Origin: Bacteroidales bacterium | GTDB taxonomy: Bacteria > Bacteroidota > Bacteroidia > Bacteroidales > UBA932 | Direction of reading: 5' to 3' | NCBI GenBank assembly: GCA_017437755.1 | Contig: JAFRXI010000043.1 | Coordinates: 1-64,000, forward strand | Length of the DNA stretch: 64,000 bases | Part shown: positions 32,124 to 41,491 of the stretch, piece after piece | Position numbering within the stretch: position 1 is the stretch's first letter | Layout of the letters: each line of letters starts with the position of its first letter | Position numbers and translations under genes: made by a program | The notes under the pieces: model-generated | The model's input: only the letters and a program-made list of their open reading frames with translations | Told to the model about the DNA's origin: nothing | The model's database searches: none

Positions 32124-32945
32124 TCAGGGCTTATGGATTGGAAGTTTCTGCGCCTTGGAGGTGTCGAGGTGCATGTAGGCCGAGTGCAGGTCAGAGGGAG
32201 TGACGTCGCAGTCCTGTGTCATGGGACGGTCCTCATCGGCGAGCGAATGCGACAGAAGCCACGTGTAAGGGGCTTCCAGAAGGAAGGTCCTGGCCAGTAT
32301 GGAATGGTCGCATCCCTGGAGCCAGGTATACCTCAGACGGGTAGCCTTACCCGTTGCCTCCATCTTGGAAACAATTGATTTTGAATGATGTATTGCGGTC
32401 ACATCATCAGCCGTACCATGGATTATCCATAACGGGACCTTGGTCATGGGAGCCACTTCACCAAGGAAACCGCCGCACAGCGCCACGGCTGCAGCCACCT
32501 TGTCCGGATAGGCCGATACCACCTTGAAAGTCCCCCAGCCCCCCATGCTCATCCCGAACACGTACAGGCGGTTTTCGTCGGTGGTATACCGTTCCCGGAC
32601 CCAGTCCACCACATTCATCAGCCTGGAGGCATTCCACCCGTTGCCGGAAGGGCACTGGGGACATATCACGACTGCCTCGATCTCCCTCCCGCGCCTCAGG
32701 GCGTCGATGCACCCGTAACGCGTAACCTGCTGGAGATTGCTACCGCTGAGGCTCCTCCCATGCAGAAAAAGAATTACCGGCAGCGAATCACAGCCGGAGG
32801 AATACGACTCCGGCACATAGAGAAGGAAATTATAACCCGAGGCCACCGAGTCCCTGTATTCGAACAGTTCGCCCCCGGATGACGGGAGCGAAAACAGCAG
32901 TGCAGCCACGGAGACGGCCAGATATGTCCGGAACCTATTCCACAT
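32124..32945 (-). CDS. Secreted alpha/beta-hydrolase, feruloyl-esterase/peptidase-like (273 aa)
   Basis: A signal peptide (RFRTYLAVSVAALLFSLPSS) is followed by the alpha/beta fold: 'LPVILFLHGRSLSG' oxyanion strand, nucleophile elbow GMSMGGWG near residue 151, acid 'WIIHGTADDVTAI' near 197 and histidine 'GCDHSILAR' near 230. This matches PHB-depolymerase/prolyl-oligopeptidase-like esterases common in glycan-degrading Bacteroidota. The substrate is not readable. Its start overlaps the upstream methyltransferase gene by 11 bases, which makes it the last gene of the glnN-side operon. Confidence 0.85.
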   Translation of the reverse strand: MWNRFRTYLAVSVAALLFSLPSSGGELFEYRDSVASGYNFLLYVPESYSSGCDSLPVILFLHGRSLSGSNLQQVTRYGCIDALRRGREIEAVVICPQCPSGNGWNASRLMNVVDWVRERYTTDENRLYVFGMSMGGWGTFKVVSAYPDKVAAAVALCGGFLGEVAPMTKVPLWIIHGTADDVTAIHHSKSIVSKMEATGKATRLRYTWLQGCDHSILARTFLLEAPYTWLLSHSLADEDRPMTQDCDVTPSDLHSAYMHLDTSKAQKLPIHKP

Positions 32946-34128
32946 AGAGCGCCAGTCCCTTGAGATACTCCCCTTCAGGGTGATAGATATTCACGGCATG
33001 GTCGGCCGGCTGGTTGAGCCTGTCGAGTATGCGGACGCTCCTCCCGGTCTCGGCGGCAGCCGAGAAAACCGCCAGTGCAAACGCCTCCTTGTCAACCACC
33101 TGTGAGCAGCTGAACGTGAAAACGACACCACCCGGAGCCACCCTGGCAATGGCTGCAGCATTGAGCCTGCGGTAAGCCCGGAGGGCATTTGAAAGGGCTC
33201 CACGGTGCTTTGCGAATGCCGGAGGGTCCACAATCATGAGATTGTACTTCCCCTCGGGGGAATCCTTCAGGAAATCTATCGCATCGGCGCAATAGCCCTT
33301 ATGGGTGGAGGGGTCAAAACCATTCAGCGCAATGTTCTCCTCGAGCATGGCCATGGCCTTGGCAGAACTGTCTACGGAATCCACATGAGATGCTCCTGCA
33401 GAAAGGGCATAAACTGAAAAACCGCCGGTATAGCAGAACAGATTAAGAACCTCCTTGCCTGAAGCATACCTTGAGACAAGCCTGCGGTTTTCCCTCTGGT
33501 CCAGGAAGAAACCCGTCTTCTGTCCCTGGGTCCAGTCCACATTGAAGCGGTTCCCGTACTCAAGCACGGTAATCCTGTCATCCTCAAAACCGGGAGCCTT
33601 GTAAAGGTATCCGTCCACCAGGTCCAGGCCGGCCTTGTAAGGTGCGGTGGAGGAACTCTTGTCGTATACCGCCTTCAGGGATCCGCCGTAGACTTCCCTG
33701 AGCGCCTGGGCAATCTGCTTCCTGGCACGGAACATTCCGGCCGAGTGCGCCTGCATGACGCATACGCCGTCGTAATAATCCACGATCAGTCCGGGAAGGG
33801 AATCCCCCTCCCCATGGACAAGACGATAGCAGGTGGTATTGGAAGAGTCCACCAGACCGGCCGCTTTCCTGACGCCCAATGCCCTGGAAATGAGCACATT
33901 GTAGAAATCGGGAGAAGAAGGGTCGGCGTCAAAGCTGAGTATCCTCACGGCTATGGAGCCAATCTGGTAATGGCCGCTCGCAAGATACTCGCCCTCATGC
34001 GAAAAAACTCCCACCAGGTCACCCTCCGCAGGATTTCCGGATATTTCGGCCACAGCCCCGGAAAACACCCAGGGATGGAATCTTTTCAGCGATTCGTCAC
34101 GGCCTTTCTTCAGTATTATCTTATCCAT
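32935..34128 (-). CDS. RlmI-type class I SAM-dependent 23S rRNA methyltransferase
   Basis: 397 residues: an N-terminal PUA domain (ILKKGRDESLKRFHPWVFSG), a middle region 'YYDGVCVMQAHSAGM', and the methyltransferase with 'QKTGFFLDQRENRR', 'EVLNLFCYTGGFSVYALSAG' as SAM-binding motif I, and the catalytic 'LMIVDPPAF' followed by 'FSCSQ'. This layout is RlmI/RlmL-like m5C methylation of 23S rRNA. It overlaps the exonuclease gene by eight bases upstream and the esterase by 11 downstream. Confidence 0.92.
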   Translation of the reverse strand: MDKIILKKGRDESLKRFHPWVFSGAVAEISGNPAEGDLVGVFSHEGEYLASGHYQIGSIAVRILSFDADPSSPDFYNVLISRALGVRKAAGLVDSSNTTCYRLVHGEGDSLPGLIVDYYDGVCVMQAHSAGMFRARKQIAQALREVYGGSLKAVYDKSSSTAPYKAGLDLVDGYLYKAPGFEDDRITVLEYGNRFNVDWTQGQKTGFFLDQRENRRLVSRYASGKEVLNLFCYTGGFSVYALSAGASHVDSVDSSAKAMAMLEENIALNGFDPSTHKGYCADAIDFLKDSPEGKYNLMIVDPPAFAKHRGALSNALRAYRRLNAAAIARVAPGGVVFTFSCSQVVDKEAFALAVFSAAAETGRSVRILDRLNQPADHAVNIYHPEGEYLKGLALYVE

Positions 34129-34765
34129 TGCTCACAGGGTTATGGGGAGGATTGGGTGCCATCTGCTCAGGAGTCAGCGGATTCTTCTCCGAGTTCTGGA
34201 GTTTCCGGTACATCTCCCGGCAAATCCAGGCATCAGTAGCCGCATAGGCGCACTGCTGGGGTGACAGTTCCTCGGCCTCCCAGTTGGAAAGCTGTTCCTT
34301 CTTGGATATCTTGACGCCCATGATGATGGCCGCCATCTTCTTTACGCTCTTGTCCTTGATGCCGTATTCCCAGACGATTTTCTGAAGGTCCACAAAGGCT
34401 CTGGGCACAAAATCAGCTATCCTCCTCAGGCCCAGGACATCGTCGTGGACGGCTGCCCCTACCTTTATATGGGTGTGGCTTGACAGGATGTTCCTGAGCT
34501 TTGCAGGCATCCCCAAAGACTTGACCCTGAACAGGAAAGCCCTGGTTCCTCCGGATAGCTGGAGAAGGGCCGTGCCGTTATGATGCTGGTCCGGGGTAAA
34601 GACCGGCTTGGACTCGGTGTCAAAGCCAATGACCTTCTGATGTTTCAGATACCTTATCGCCCTGTCGAATTCAGTTCCTTCCGAATCTATCACGCAAATG
34701 TTTCCGGGGAACGATACAACCTCCAGGGAATCAATTTCTTCCGAATCTATGCTTATCCTGAACAT
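34121..34765 (-). CDS. DEDDy 3'-5' exonuclease, RNase D-like domain (214 aa)
   Basis: The exonuclease motifs are in order: Exo I 'IGFDTESKPVF' (D-x-E), Exo II 'KVGAAVHDDVLGLRR', and Exo III 'YAATDAWICREMY' (Y-x3-D). It lacks the HRDC domains of RNase D, so it is a single-domain exonuclease, likely acting on structured RNA or single-stranded DNA ends. The tail is proline-rich (PEQMAPNPPHNPVSNG). It starts three bases after the glnN stop and overlaps the rRNA methyltransferase gene by eight bases, which suggests an RNA-linked operon. Confidence 0.9.
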   Translation of the reverse strand: MFRISIDSEEIDSLEVVSFPGNICVIDSEGTEFDRAIRYLKHQKVIGFDTESKPVFTPDQHHNGTALLQLSGGTRAFLFRVKSLGMPAKLRNILSSHTHIKVGAAVHDDVLGLRRIADFVPRAFVDLQKIVWEYGIKDKSVKKMAAIIMGVKISKKEQLSNWEAEELSPQQCAYAATDAWICREMYRKLQNSEKNPLTPEQMAPNPPHNPVSNG

Positions 34766-34768
34766 CCT

Positions 34769-36943
34769 TTACAGAAACAACAATTCACGATACTTGGGCA
34801 GGGGCCAGAGCTCGTCGTCGACGATCATCTCCAGATGGTCGGCGCAGTAGCGGATACGCCGCATCGCCTCCATCACTTCCGTCGAATAGAGCTTTGCCCT
34901 GACAGCCATGTCGGGTTCGGCATTGGCCTTCCTCCGGCAATCCACAAGGCTCTCGATATCGTCGGAAAGACGGTTTACGAACGATGAGACCTTCCTGAGG
35001 GTCTCGATTTCCGCCCTGCACAGGTCTTTGTACTCCTCGCCGAATACCTCCTTCATTCCGTTCACGTTCCGGATCAGCACGTTCTCGTAGGAGACCGCGG
35101 CCGGAATGACGTGGTTCTTGCAGATATCACCAATTACCCTCGCCTCAATCTGCAACTTCTTGACGTATATCTCGTTAAGCACTTCAAAGCGGGCGTCGAT
35201 CTCTGCCTCGGAAAGCACTCCCAGCGACGTGAAAAGCCTCCTTGTGGCTTCCTCCTTATAAACATTGTAGGCATCCGGCACGTTCCTCACTGCACGGAGT
35301 CCCCTGCGACCGGCCTCCTCGAGCCACTCCAGGCTGTATCCGTTACCCTCGAACATGATGTCCTGGGAGTCGATTATGAATTTCCGGATAGTGGCTGCCA
35401 CGGCATCCCTCAGGCTCTCGCCCCTGGCTTCCCTCTCCCTGACGCACGAATGGAACTCATTGAGGCTCTCGGCCACTATGGAATTCAGCACATACGTAGC
35501 CGACGCGGCATTGGCCGACGAACCTACAGCCCTGAATTCAAAGCGGTTGCCGGTAAAGGCGAAGGGCGAAGTGCGGTTCCGGTCGGTATTGTCGGGGAAG
35601 ATCTCGGGGATGGTCCCGACTATCTCGATGGAATTGCGGCCGGCCTCCTGGTCGCTCAGGTCCTGCATCTTCAGGAACGAATCCAGCACCGCCGTAAGGG
35701 TGGAGCCTGCAAAGATCGACATCACCGCGGGCGGAGCCTCGTTCCCGCCAAGACGGTAGGAATTGTTGAGGTTGGCGATGGATGTCATGAGCAGGTAGTC
35801 GTGATTCCTGACGCCCTTCATCACTGAAACGAAGAAAGACAGGAACTGGAGGTTCTTGTTGGGAGTCTTGCCCGGTGAAAGCAGGTTCACCCCGGTGTCC
35901 GTGGTCATGGACCAGTTGCAGTGCTTGCCGCTTCCGTTCACCCCGTCGAAGGGCTTCTCGTGGAAGACCACCTTGAGGTGATGCTTTTCCGCCACCTTCT
36001 GCATGACTATCATCAGAAGCATGTTCTGGTCTATGGACGTGGTGACGTCGGAGAACAGCGGGGCGCACTCGAACTGATTGGGTGCAACTTCATTATGGCG
36101 GGTTTCCAGCTGGATTCCGAGTTTGTATGCCTCGGTCTCGAAGTCCTTCATGAAGGCGCTTACCCTGGAAGGGATGGCCCCGAAGTAGTGGTCTTCCAGC
36201 TGCTGGTCCTTGGCAGAGGTGTGGCCTATGACGGTCCTTCCGCAGAGGACCAGGTCAGGGCGGGCGTTGTAAAGCGCCTCGTCAACCAGGAAGTACTCCT
36301 GCTCGAGGCCCAGGTTGACGCTCACTCCCGAGACATTGGAGTCAAAGAGCCTTGCCACCTTGACGGCTGCCGAGGAGAGCGCCTGGAGCGACCTCAGGTT
36401 GGGAACCTTCATGTCCAGGGCCTCGCCGTTATATGAAACGAACACCGACGGGATACAGAGGGTGCCGTCCAGCACGAAGACCGGCGAAGTGGGGTCCCAT
36501 GCCGAATAGCCCCTGGCCTCGAAGGTGTTGCGGAGTCCGCCGCTCGGAAAACTGGATGCGTCCGGCTCCTGCTGGACCAGCGCACTCCCCTTGAAGCGCT
36601 CCATCGCCTTCCCGTCCTTGAAAGTCACGAATGCCTCATGCTTCTCGGCCGTGGAGCCTGTAAGCGGCTGGAACAGATGGGTATAGTGGGTCGCACCCTT
36701 TTCCATGGCCCATTTCCTGATGCCGTCGGCAATCTCGTCGGAAAACGCCCTGTCCAGCTTCTTGCCGGATTTCACGGCATCAATGACCGCACAGTAGGCC
36801 TTCTCCGAAAGGTAGTCCTTCATCTTGGCCGTATCGAGGACGTTCTCGCCGAAATAAGACGAAACAGGACCCTCTTCCAGGAAGAAACGCGCCTGCAGAT
36901 GCGAGGCGGCCTCGTCCAGGGCTCTTTGTCTGAATCTTGCCAT
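34769..36943 (-). CDS. glnN: Type III glutamine synthetase (GlnN)
   Basis: 724 residues from the ATG at 36943 (MARFRQRALDEAASHLQ). The ATG at 36973 lies too close to the promoter box at 36982-36975. GSIII features: 'THLFQPLTGSTAEKHEAF', 'VSVNLGLEQEYFLVDEALYN', 'DGVNGSGKHCNWSM' and 'NRTSPFAFTGNRFEFRAVGS'. It joins ammonium to glutamate using ATP. GSIII is the common glutamine synthetase of Bacteroidales. The exonuclease, methyltransferase and esterase genes follow with tiny gaps or overlaps. Confidence 0.97.
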   Translation of the reverse strand: MARFRQRALDEAASHLQARFFLEEGPVSSYFGENVLDTAKMKDYLSEKAYCAVIDAVKSGKKLDRAFSDEIADGIRKWAMEKGATHYTHLFQPLTGSTAEKHEAFVTFKDGKAMERFKGSALVQQEPDASSFPSGGLRNTFEARGYSAWDPTSPVFVLDGTLCIPSVFVSYNGEALDMKVPNLRSLQALSSAAVKVARLFDSNVSGVSVNLGLEQEYFLVDEALYNARPDLVLCGRTVIGHTSAKDQQLEDHYFGAIPSRVSAFMKDFETEAYKLGIQLETRHNEVAPNQFECAPLFSDVTTSIDQNMLLMIVMQKVAEKHHLKVVFHEKPFDGVNGSGKHCNWSMTTDTGVNLLSPGKTPNKNLQFLSFFVSVMKGVRNHDYLLMTSIANLNNSYRLGGNEAPPAVMSIFAGSTLTAVLDSFLKMQDLSDQEAGRNSIEIVGTIPEIFPDNTDRNRTSPFAFTGNRFEFRAVGSSANAASATYVLNSIVAESLNEFHSCVREREARGESLRDAVAATIRKFIIDSQDIMFEGNGYSLEWLEEAGRRGLRAVRNVPDAYNVYKEEATRRLFTSLGVLSEAEIDARFEVLNEIYVKKLQIEARVIGDICKNHVIPAAVSYENVLIRNVNGMKEVFGEEYKDLCRAEIETLRKVSSFVNRLSDDIESLVDCRRKANAEPDMAVRAKLYSTEVMEAMRRIRYCADHLEMIVDDELWPLPKYRELLFL

Positions 36944-36974
36944 AAAGAAGTTGTTTTGATGTAGGAATAACATA

Positions 36975-37003
36975 CAAAGATATGCATTTTATTGCTACCT
37001 TTG
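36975..37003. promoter_or_regulatory. Divergent promoter boxes, glnN and aminotransferase
   Basis: Minus-strand TATCTTTG (36982-36975) serves glnN and plus-strand TACCTTTG (36996-37003) serves the aminotransferase. The boxes are only 13 bases apart, so the two transcripts probably compete. Confidence 0.65.
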
Positions 37004-37033
37004 CGGAAGTTGAACAAATTTTTTAAGAACATC

Positions 37034-38236
37034 ATGGCAACCATATCCCAAAAAGCGCAGGCCATGCCCGCATCGGCGATAAGAAAACTCATCCCCCTGG
37101 CCGACGCAGCCAAGGAAAGGGGCGTGAAAGTATTCCATCTGAACATGGGCCAGCCGGATATAAAATCCCCCGCCTGCGCCCTCGACGCCGTAAAGGAGAA
37201 CAACCTCAAACTGGTCTCGTATTCCAATTCAGCCGGCCTGATAGGCCTGAGGAAGGACATGGTATCCAAATATTACAGGAGCATAGGGATAAACCTCGAC
37301 ACCGCCGACATCCTGATGACGGTGGGCGGAAGCGAGGCCGTCAACTTTGCCGTCGAAATCACCTGTGACGAGGGGGACGAGATCCTTACCATAGAGCCGT
37401 TCTACACCAACTACAACACTTTCGCCTTCATGAACGGCATCACCATAAAAGCCGTCCATACCGACATCAGGGATGGATTCAAGGTTCCGCCTGTGGAGGA
37501 ATTCGAGAAGATGGTCACCCCCCGGACCAAGGCCATCCTGCTGAGCAACCCCGGGAATCCCACCGGAACGCTTTACGGCAAGGACGAGATGCTCCGTATA
37601 GGCGAACTCTGCCGGAAGAAGGACCTCTGGCTTATATGCGACGAGGTATACCGCGAATTCTGCTATTCGGATGAACCTTATTTCAGTGCCATGAACATTC
37701 CCGCCCTGGAGCAGAACGTCATCCTGGTGGACTCCGTGTCAAAGCGGTACAACCTCTGCGGAGCCAGGATCGGCTGCATAGTTTCCCGCAACAAGGATGT
37801 CATGGCCGCCGCAATGAAATACGCCCAGGCCCGTCTCTGCCCTCCGATTTACGGACAGATAGCGGCAATCGGCGCCCTGGACACTCCGCAGGAGTATTTC
37901 CAGGCCGTGAAGGAAGAATACATCGCCAGGAGGAACTGCATGGTAGAGGGGCTCAACCGCATTCCCGGGGTGTTCTCCCCCCTTCCCACCGGAGCATTCT
38001 ACACCATAGCTTCCCTGCCGGTCGACGACGCCGAGAAGTTTGCCCGCTGGATGCTGTCGGAATTCACCCATGAGGGTGCCACTGTCCAGATTACCCCGGC
38101 GGCCTCGTTCTACAAGACACCGGGAGAAGGCCTAAACCAGGCCAGGATCGCTTATGTTCTGGAGATACCGGAGATACAAAAAGCCCTGGAAGTACTTGAG
38201 GCGGGACTTAAGGTATACCCGGGAAGAACGCTATAA
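37034..38236 (+). CDS. PLP-dependent class I/II aminotransferase (aspartate-type, 400 aa)
   Basis: Start set at MATISQKAQAMPASAIRKLI (37034), downstream of the promoter box; an in-frame ATG at 36992 lies inside it. PLP features: 'LLSNPGNPTGTLYG', 'WLICDEVYREFCY' and the Schiff-base lysine in 'VDSVSKRYNLCGARIG' near residue 235, with the substrate Arg in 'ARIAYVLE'. Amino-donor specificity cannot be read; aspartate or aromatic substrates are common. Its last six bases overlap the convergent hydrolase gene. Confidence 0.92.
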   Translation: MATISQKAQAMPASAIRKLIPLADAAKERGVKVFHLNMGQPDIKSPACALDAVKENNLKLVSYSNSAGLIGLRKDMVSKYYRSIGINLDTADILMTVGGSEAVNFAVEITCDEGDEILTIEPFYTNYNTFAFMNGITIKAVHTDIRDGFKVPPVEEFEKMVTPRTKAILLSNPGNPTGTLYGKDEMLRIGELCRKKDLWLICDEVYREFCYSDEPYFSAMNIPALEQNVILVDSVSKRYNLCGARIGCIVSRNKDVMAAAMKYAQARLCPPIYGQIAAIGALDTPQEYFQAVKEEYIARRNCMVEGLNRIPGVFSPLPTGAFYTIASLPVDDAEKFARWMLSEFTHEGATVQITPAASFYKTPGEGLNQARIAYVLEIPEIQKALEVLEAGLKVYPGRTL

Positions 38237-38881
38237 ACCAAGTACTTCCATAATCTTTGGCACAAGGAGGTTCCGGACGTGTTCCTCCTCCATGAAGTGG
38301 GTACCTTCATAAATGGTGAAGGTATCGCTGCCGAAGTATTTCTTCCACAATGAGATACTCACAACTCCGGTACGCCTGTAATGGTCCTTTGTGCCGAAAA
38401 ATGCATGGAAGTAGTCCCTGCCACCTTCCCGTGGCGAACCGGCCAGGGCAGCCTTTCCGTGGGCGCGGTATTTACGAAGGATGCCGAACCTGAATTCCAA
38501 CTTCTGCCTGTCCCCTTCCCTCGGATGCCATATCCTGCCGGCTATCGCCGGGCCACCCGGAAGCAGCATGAGCGGAGCCATGGCCGAGAGCCTTGCGGGA
38601 GCGCCAAGCGACGGTGAGACCAGTATGTGGGGAACCCCTTTTATCCTGATTGCCTGGATGCTTCCAAGCGACTCCCCAATCACCAGCGAGGGTTTCAGTT
38701 CCTCCATCCATCCGAGGATCTCCTCCCGGCCCCTTTCGGGATCAAAGTCATATGTCCTGACCACGACATCCACCGGAACGCCGCCCATACGGGAGAAAAA
38801 ACCCCTCAGGAGCGCAGGGATCCGGCTGTCGCCGCCTCCACCCATCCCGTGTATGTATAAAACCGTTCTCTTGCCGTCCAT
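38231..38881 (-). CDS. Cytoplasmic alpha/beta-hydrolase (YqiA-like, 216 aa)
   Basis: The protein opens at once with the oxyanion strand RTVLYIHGMGGGGDSRIP, so the start is fixed near 38881. The nucleophile elbow is 'VIGESLGSIQAI' near residue 70 and the catalytic histidine probably 'YEGTHFMEEEH'. It has no signal peptide. It resembles small YqiA/RBBP9-like esterases. The promoter box TAAATTTG (38894-38887) ends only five bases before the ATG, which implies a leaderless or near-leaderless transcript. Convergent with the aminotransferase. Confidence 0.8.
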   Translation of the reverse strand: MDGKRTVLYIHGMGGGGDSRIPALLRGFFSRMGGVPVDVVVRTYDFDPERGREEILGWMEELKPSLVIGESLGSIQAIRIKGVPHILVSPSLGAPARLSAMAPLMLLPGGPAIAGRIWHPREGDRQKLEFRFGILRKYRAHGKAALAGSPREGGRDYFHAFFGTKDHYRRTGVVSISLWKKYFGSDTFTIYEGTHFMEEEHVRNLLVPKIMEVLGL

Positions 38882-38886
38882 AATTG

Positions 38887-38914
38887 CAAATTTACAATAT
38901 AATCTCTATATTTG
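38887..38914. promoter_or_regulatory. Divergent promoter boxes, hydrolase and C1 peptidase
   Basis: Minus-strand TAAATTTG (38894-38887) and plus-strand TATATTTG (38907-38914). The second lies 25 bases before the peptidase ATG. Confidence 0.6.
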
Positions 38915-38939
38915 AGAGATATTTCAATTCAAGACGCAA

Positions 38940-40130
38940 ATGAAAAAGACCATCCTTGCCCTGGCGATAATTGCGGGAACCGTCATCCCGTCGTTTTCCC
39001 AGCCCAAACAGGGCCTTGTCCCCAAAGCCAAAGACTACACCTTCACAACCATAAAGGAAAATCCCATAACCCCTGTCAAGAACCAGTACCGCTCCGGTAC
39101 CTGCTGGTGCTTCTCAGCACTGTCGTTCCTTGAGTCGGAAGTGCTGAAAGCCAAGCACATAACCGACACTGCATCCTTCCCTGACCTCTCTGAGATGTAT
39201 GTTGTCCGCAAGGCATACCACGACAGGGCCGTCAAGTACGTCAGGCTCAACGGTCACCTTAACTTTGCTGCCGGAAGCGGCTTTGGCGACGTGTTGGAAG
39301 TGATCCGCGACTACGGCATACTGCCGCAGAGCCAGTACAGCGGCATGAACTACGGTTCCGACCTGCCGGTCCAGGGAGAACTCGACGCCGTGCTCAAGGG
39401 CTATGTGGATGCGATCGTAAGGAATCCCAACAAAACCCTCACCCCGGTATGGCCCAAGGGCTTCGACGGCATACTGGACGCTTACCTGGGAGAAATCCCC
39501 GGCACCGTGGATGATGCAATCGCATACCGTAACTCCCTGGGAATCAATCCCGACGACTACGTGAACCTGAGTTCGTTCACTCACCACCCCTTCTATACGC
39601 AGTTTGTCATAGAGGTGGAGGACAACTGGAGATGGTCAACCGCATGGAACCTTCCCCTGGACGAGTTCATGCAGGTCATCTACAATGCCGTTGACAACGG
39701 ATACACCGTACTCTGGGGCGGAGACGTCAGCGAGAGCGGTTTCACCAGGGACGGACTGGCCGTCCTGCCCGACGAGAAGGCCAAGGCCACGTCCGGTTCC
39801 GACCAGGAGCGCTGGACCGGAAAAGCCGAGGAGAAAAAACCTTCCGATGCCGGTGGCATCCTGAAGGAACTTCAGGTCACCCAGGAAAACCGCCAGGAAG
39901 GCTTTGACAACAAGCAGACCACCGACGACCACGGAATGCACCTGTACGGAACAGCAAAGGACCAGGAAGGCAACAGTTACTTCCTCATCAAGAATTCCTG
40001 GGGAAAGGCCGGCAAGTGGAACGGTATCTGGTACATGAGCGACGCATTCTGCCGCGCCAAGACCCTCAACATCGTTGTAAACCGGAACGCTATCCCCAAG
40101 GACATCCGTAAAAAACTCGGGATAAAGTGA
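38940..40130 (+). CDS. Secreted C1-family cysteine peptidase, bleomycin-hydrolase/aminopeptidase C-like (396 aa)
   Basis: A signal peptide (KKTILALAIIAGTVIPSFSQ) precedes the mature enzyme. The catalytic residues are visible: Q49 and C55 in 'NQYRSGTCWCFSALSFLE', H331 in 'DDHGMHLYG' and N352 in 'LIKNSWGKAGKWNG'. The middle ~200 residues are the insert typical of bleomycin hydrolase-type enzymes. It likely trims peptides in the periplasm or outside. The stop overlaps the pssA GTG start (GTGA). Confidence 0.92.
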   Translation: MKKTILALAIIAGTVIPSFSQPKQGLVPKAKDYTFTTIKENPITPVKNQYRSGTCWCFSALSFLESEVLKAKHITDTASFPDLSEMYVVRKAYHDRAVKYVRLNGHLNFAAGSGFGDVLEVIRDYGILPQSQYSGMNYGSDLPVQGELDAVLKGYVDAIVRNPNKTLTPVWPKGFDGILDAYLGEIPGTVDDAIAYRNSLGINPDDYVNLSSFTHHPFYTQFVIEVEDNWRWSTAWNLPLDEFMQVIYNAVDNGYTVLWGGDVSESGFTRDGLAVLPDEKAKATSGSDQERWTGKAEEKKPSDAGGILKELQVTQENRQEGFDNKQTTDDHGMHLYGTAKDQEGNSYFLIKNSWGKAGKWNGIWYMSDAFCRAKTLNIVVNRNAIPKDIRKKLGIK

Positions 40131-40855
40131 GCCTCAAGAAGCATATTCCCAATACAATCACTTCCTTGAACCTCCTCTCAGGCGCAGTGGGGGTGATCCT
40201 TGCTTTGAAAGGCCATGTGGACCTGGCCCTTCCGGTAATGCTGCTTGCCGCGGTATTTGATTTCTGCGACGGTCTGGCAGCCCGGCTTCTTGGAGCGTAT
40301 TCCCCTGTGGGCAAGGAACTTGACTCCCTTGCCGACATGGTCAGCTTCGGAGTCCTTCCATCAATGATGATGTTTGAAACCATGTGGTCGGCAGGAGCCG
40401 GATACTTCAGCTGGATAACCCTCTTCCCCGCCGTCATGTCGGGAGTAAGGCTTGCAAAGTTCAATACCGACACCCGCCAGGGCGAATCCTTCCTGGGACT
40501 GCCCACGCCGTCATCTGCCCTCGTGGCCGGATCCCTTTCGGCATTCATCGCAATGAATCCGGAATCATTCATGGCCCGATGGGCGTCCTCTCCGGTATTC
40601 CTTCCTCCGGTTTCCGTCGTACTCGGCCTGCTGCTGGTCAGCGAGATACCGATGTTCGCATTCAAGTTCCACAAGGGCGGGAAAGCCGACACCATCCTGA
40701 CGATAAAAAGGACGGCCTTCCTTACGGTAGCCGTCCTCTCGGTCATTGTCACTTTAGTGCTGAGGAGCAGCTGGCCACTTGCCATACTGCTGACATTCAG
40801 CGCCTACATAGTGATGAACTGCATCTTTGCGCTGTTCCCCGCCACCCGCTGCTAG
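40127..40855 (+). CDS. pssA: CDP-diacylglycerol-serine O-phosphatidyltransferase
   Basis: 242 residues with GTG start at 40127, overlapping the previous stop by four bases. The CDP-alcohol phosphatidyltransferase motif D-G-x2-A-R-x8-G-x3-D-x3-D is intact: '[20 protein letters not shown]' followed by ELDSLAD. Six or so membrane helices follow. It makes phosphatidylserine, the precursor of phosphatidylethanolamine, in the inner membrane. The 3' end overlaps the convergent rubrerythrin gene by four bases. Confidence 0.95.
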   Translation: MSLKKHIPNTITSLNLLSGAVGVILALKGHVDLALPVMLLAAVFDFCDGLAARLLGAYSPVGKELDSLADMVSFGVLPSMMMFETMWSAGAGYFSWITLFPAVMSGVRLAKFNTDTRQGESFLGLPTPSSALVAGSLSAFIAMNPESFMARWASSPVFLPPVSVVLGLLLVSEIPMFAFKFHKGGKADTILTIKRTAFLTVAVLSVIVTLVLRSSWPLAILLTFSAYIVMNCIFALFPATRC

Positions 40856-41391
40856 AAATTGTCGGGACGAAGCATGAAATAGCTCTTGGGATGCTTGCAC
40901 ACGGGGCAGAGCTCGGGAGCCTTCTTGCCCACGATGATGTGTCCGCAGTTGGAGCATTCCCAGATCATGTCCTCGTCACGCGAGAACACCAGTCCGCCCT
41001 CGATGTTGGCGAGCAGCTTGCGGTAGCGCTCCTCGTGGGTCTTCTCAATTACACCGACCTTGCTGAAAAGGAATGCGATCTCTGCAAAGCCTTCCTCCTT
41101 GGCTGTCTTTGCAAAGCCGTCATACATGTCGGTCCACTCGAAGTTCTCGCCAGCCGCGGCATCGGCGAGATTATCGACAGTTGAAGGGATTTCACCGTCA
41201 TGCAGGAGCTTGAACCATATCTTGGCGTGCTCCTTCTCATTCTTGGCGGTTGCCTCGAACAGTTCCCCTATCTGGACGTAACCGTCCTTCTTGGCCTTGG
41301 ATGCATAGTAGAGATACTTGGTGTGAGCCTGGGACTCTCCGGCAAATGCGGTACGGAGGTTGGCTTCAGTCTTGGATCCTTTTAATTCCAT
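40852..41391 (-). CDS. rbr: Rubrerythrin
   Basis: 179 residues. The diiron part has the helix motifs '[20 protein letters not shown]', '[15 protein letters not shown]' and '[16 protein letters not shown]' supplying the Glu and His ligands. The C-terminal rubredoxin-like iron site is CSNCG and CPVCKHP (two C-x2-C pairs). It reduces hydrogen peroxide in the cytoplasm and is common in anaerobes. Promoter box at 41422-41415. Confidence 0.97.
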   Translation of the reverse strand: MELKGSKTEANLRTAFAGESQAHTKYLYYASKAKKDGYVQIGELFEATAKNEKEHAKIWFKLLHDGEIPSTVDNLADAAAGENFEWTDMYDGFAKTAKEEGFAEIAFLFSKVGVIEKTHEERYRKLLANIEGGLVFSRDEDMIWECSNCGHIIVGKKAPELCPVCKHPKSYFMLRPDNF

Positions 41392-41414
41392 CTTGATAGT
41401 GTTTTGAATTTTAG

Positions 41415-41442
41415 CAAATATAAGAATAATTGTGTAAATTTG
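41415..41442. promoter_or_regulatory. Divergent promoter boxes, rubrerythrin and GH25 lysozyme
   Basis: Minus-strand TATATTTG (41422-41415), 23 bases before the rbr ATG, and plus-strand TAAATTTG (41435-41442), 49 bases before the lysozyme ATG. Confidence 0.6.
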
Positions 41443-41491
41443 TGTAGTAGATGACTATTTTCAGCAATTGCGTATAGCACGCTGAATAACA

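Noticed and set aside
31958..32203. 81-codon plus-strand frame after the BACON lipoprotein
   Set aside because: It coincides with the 31971-32102 inverted-repeat element and then runs antisense into the esterase; the translation has no coding character.
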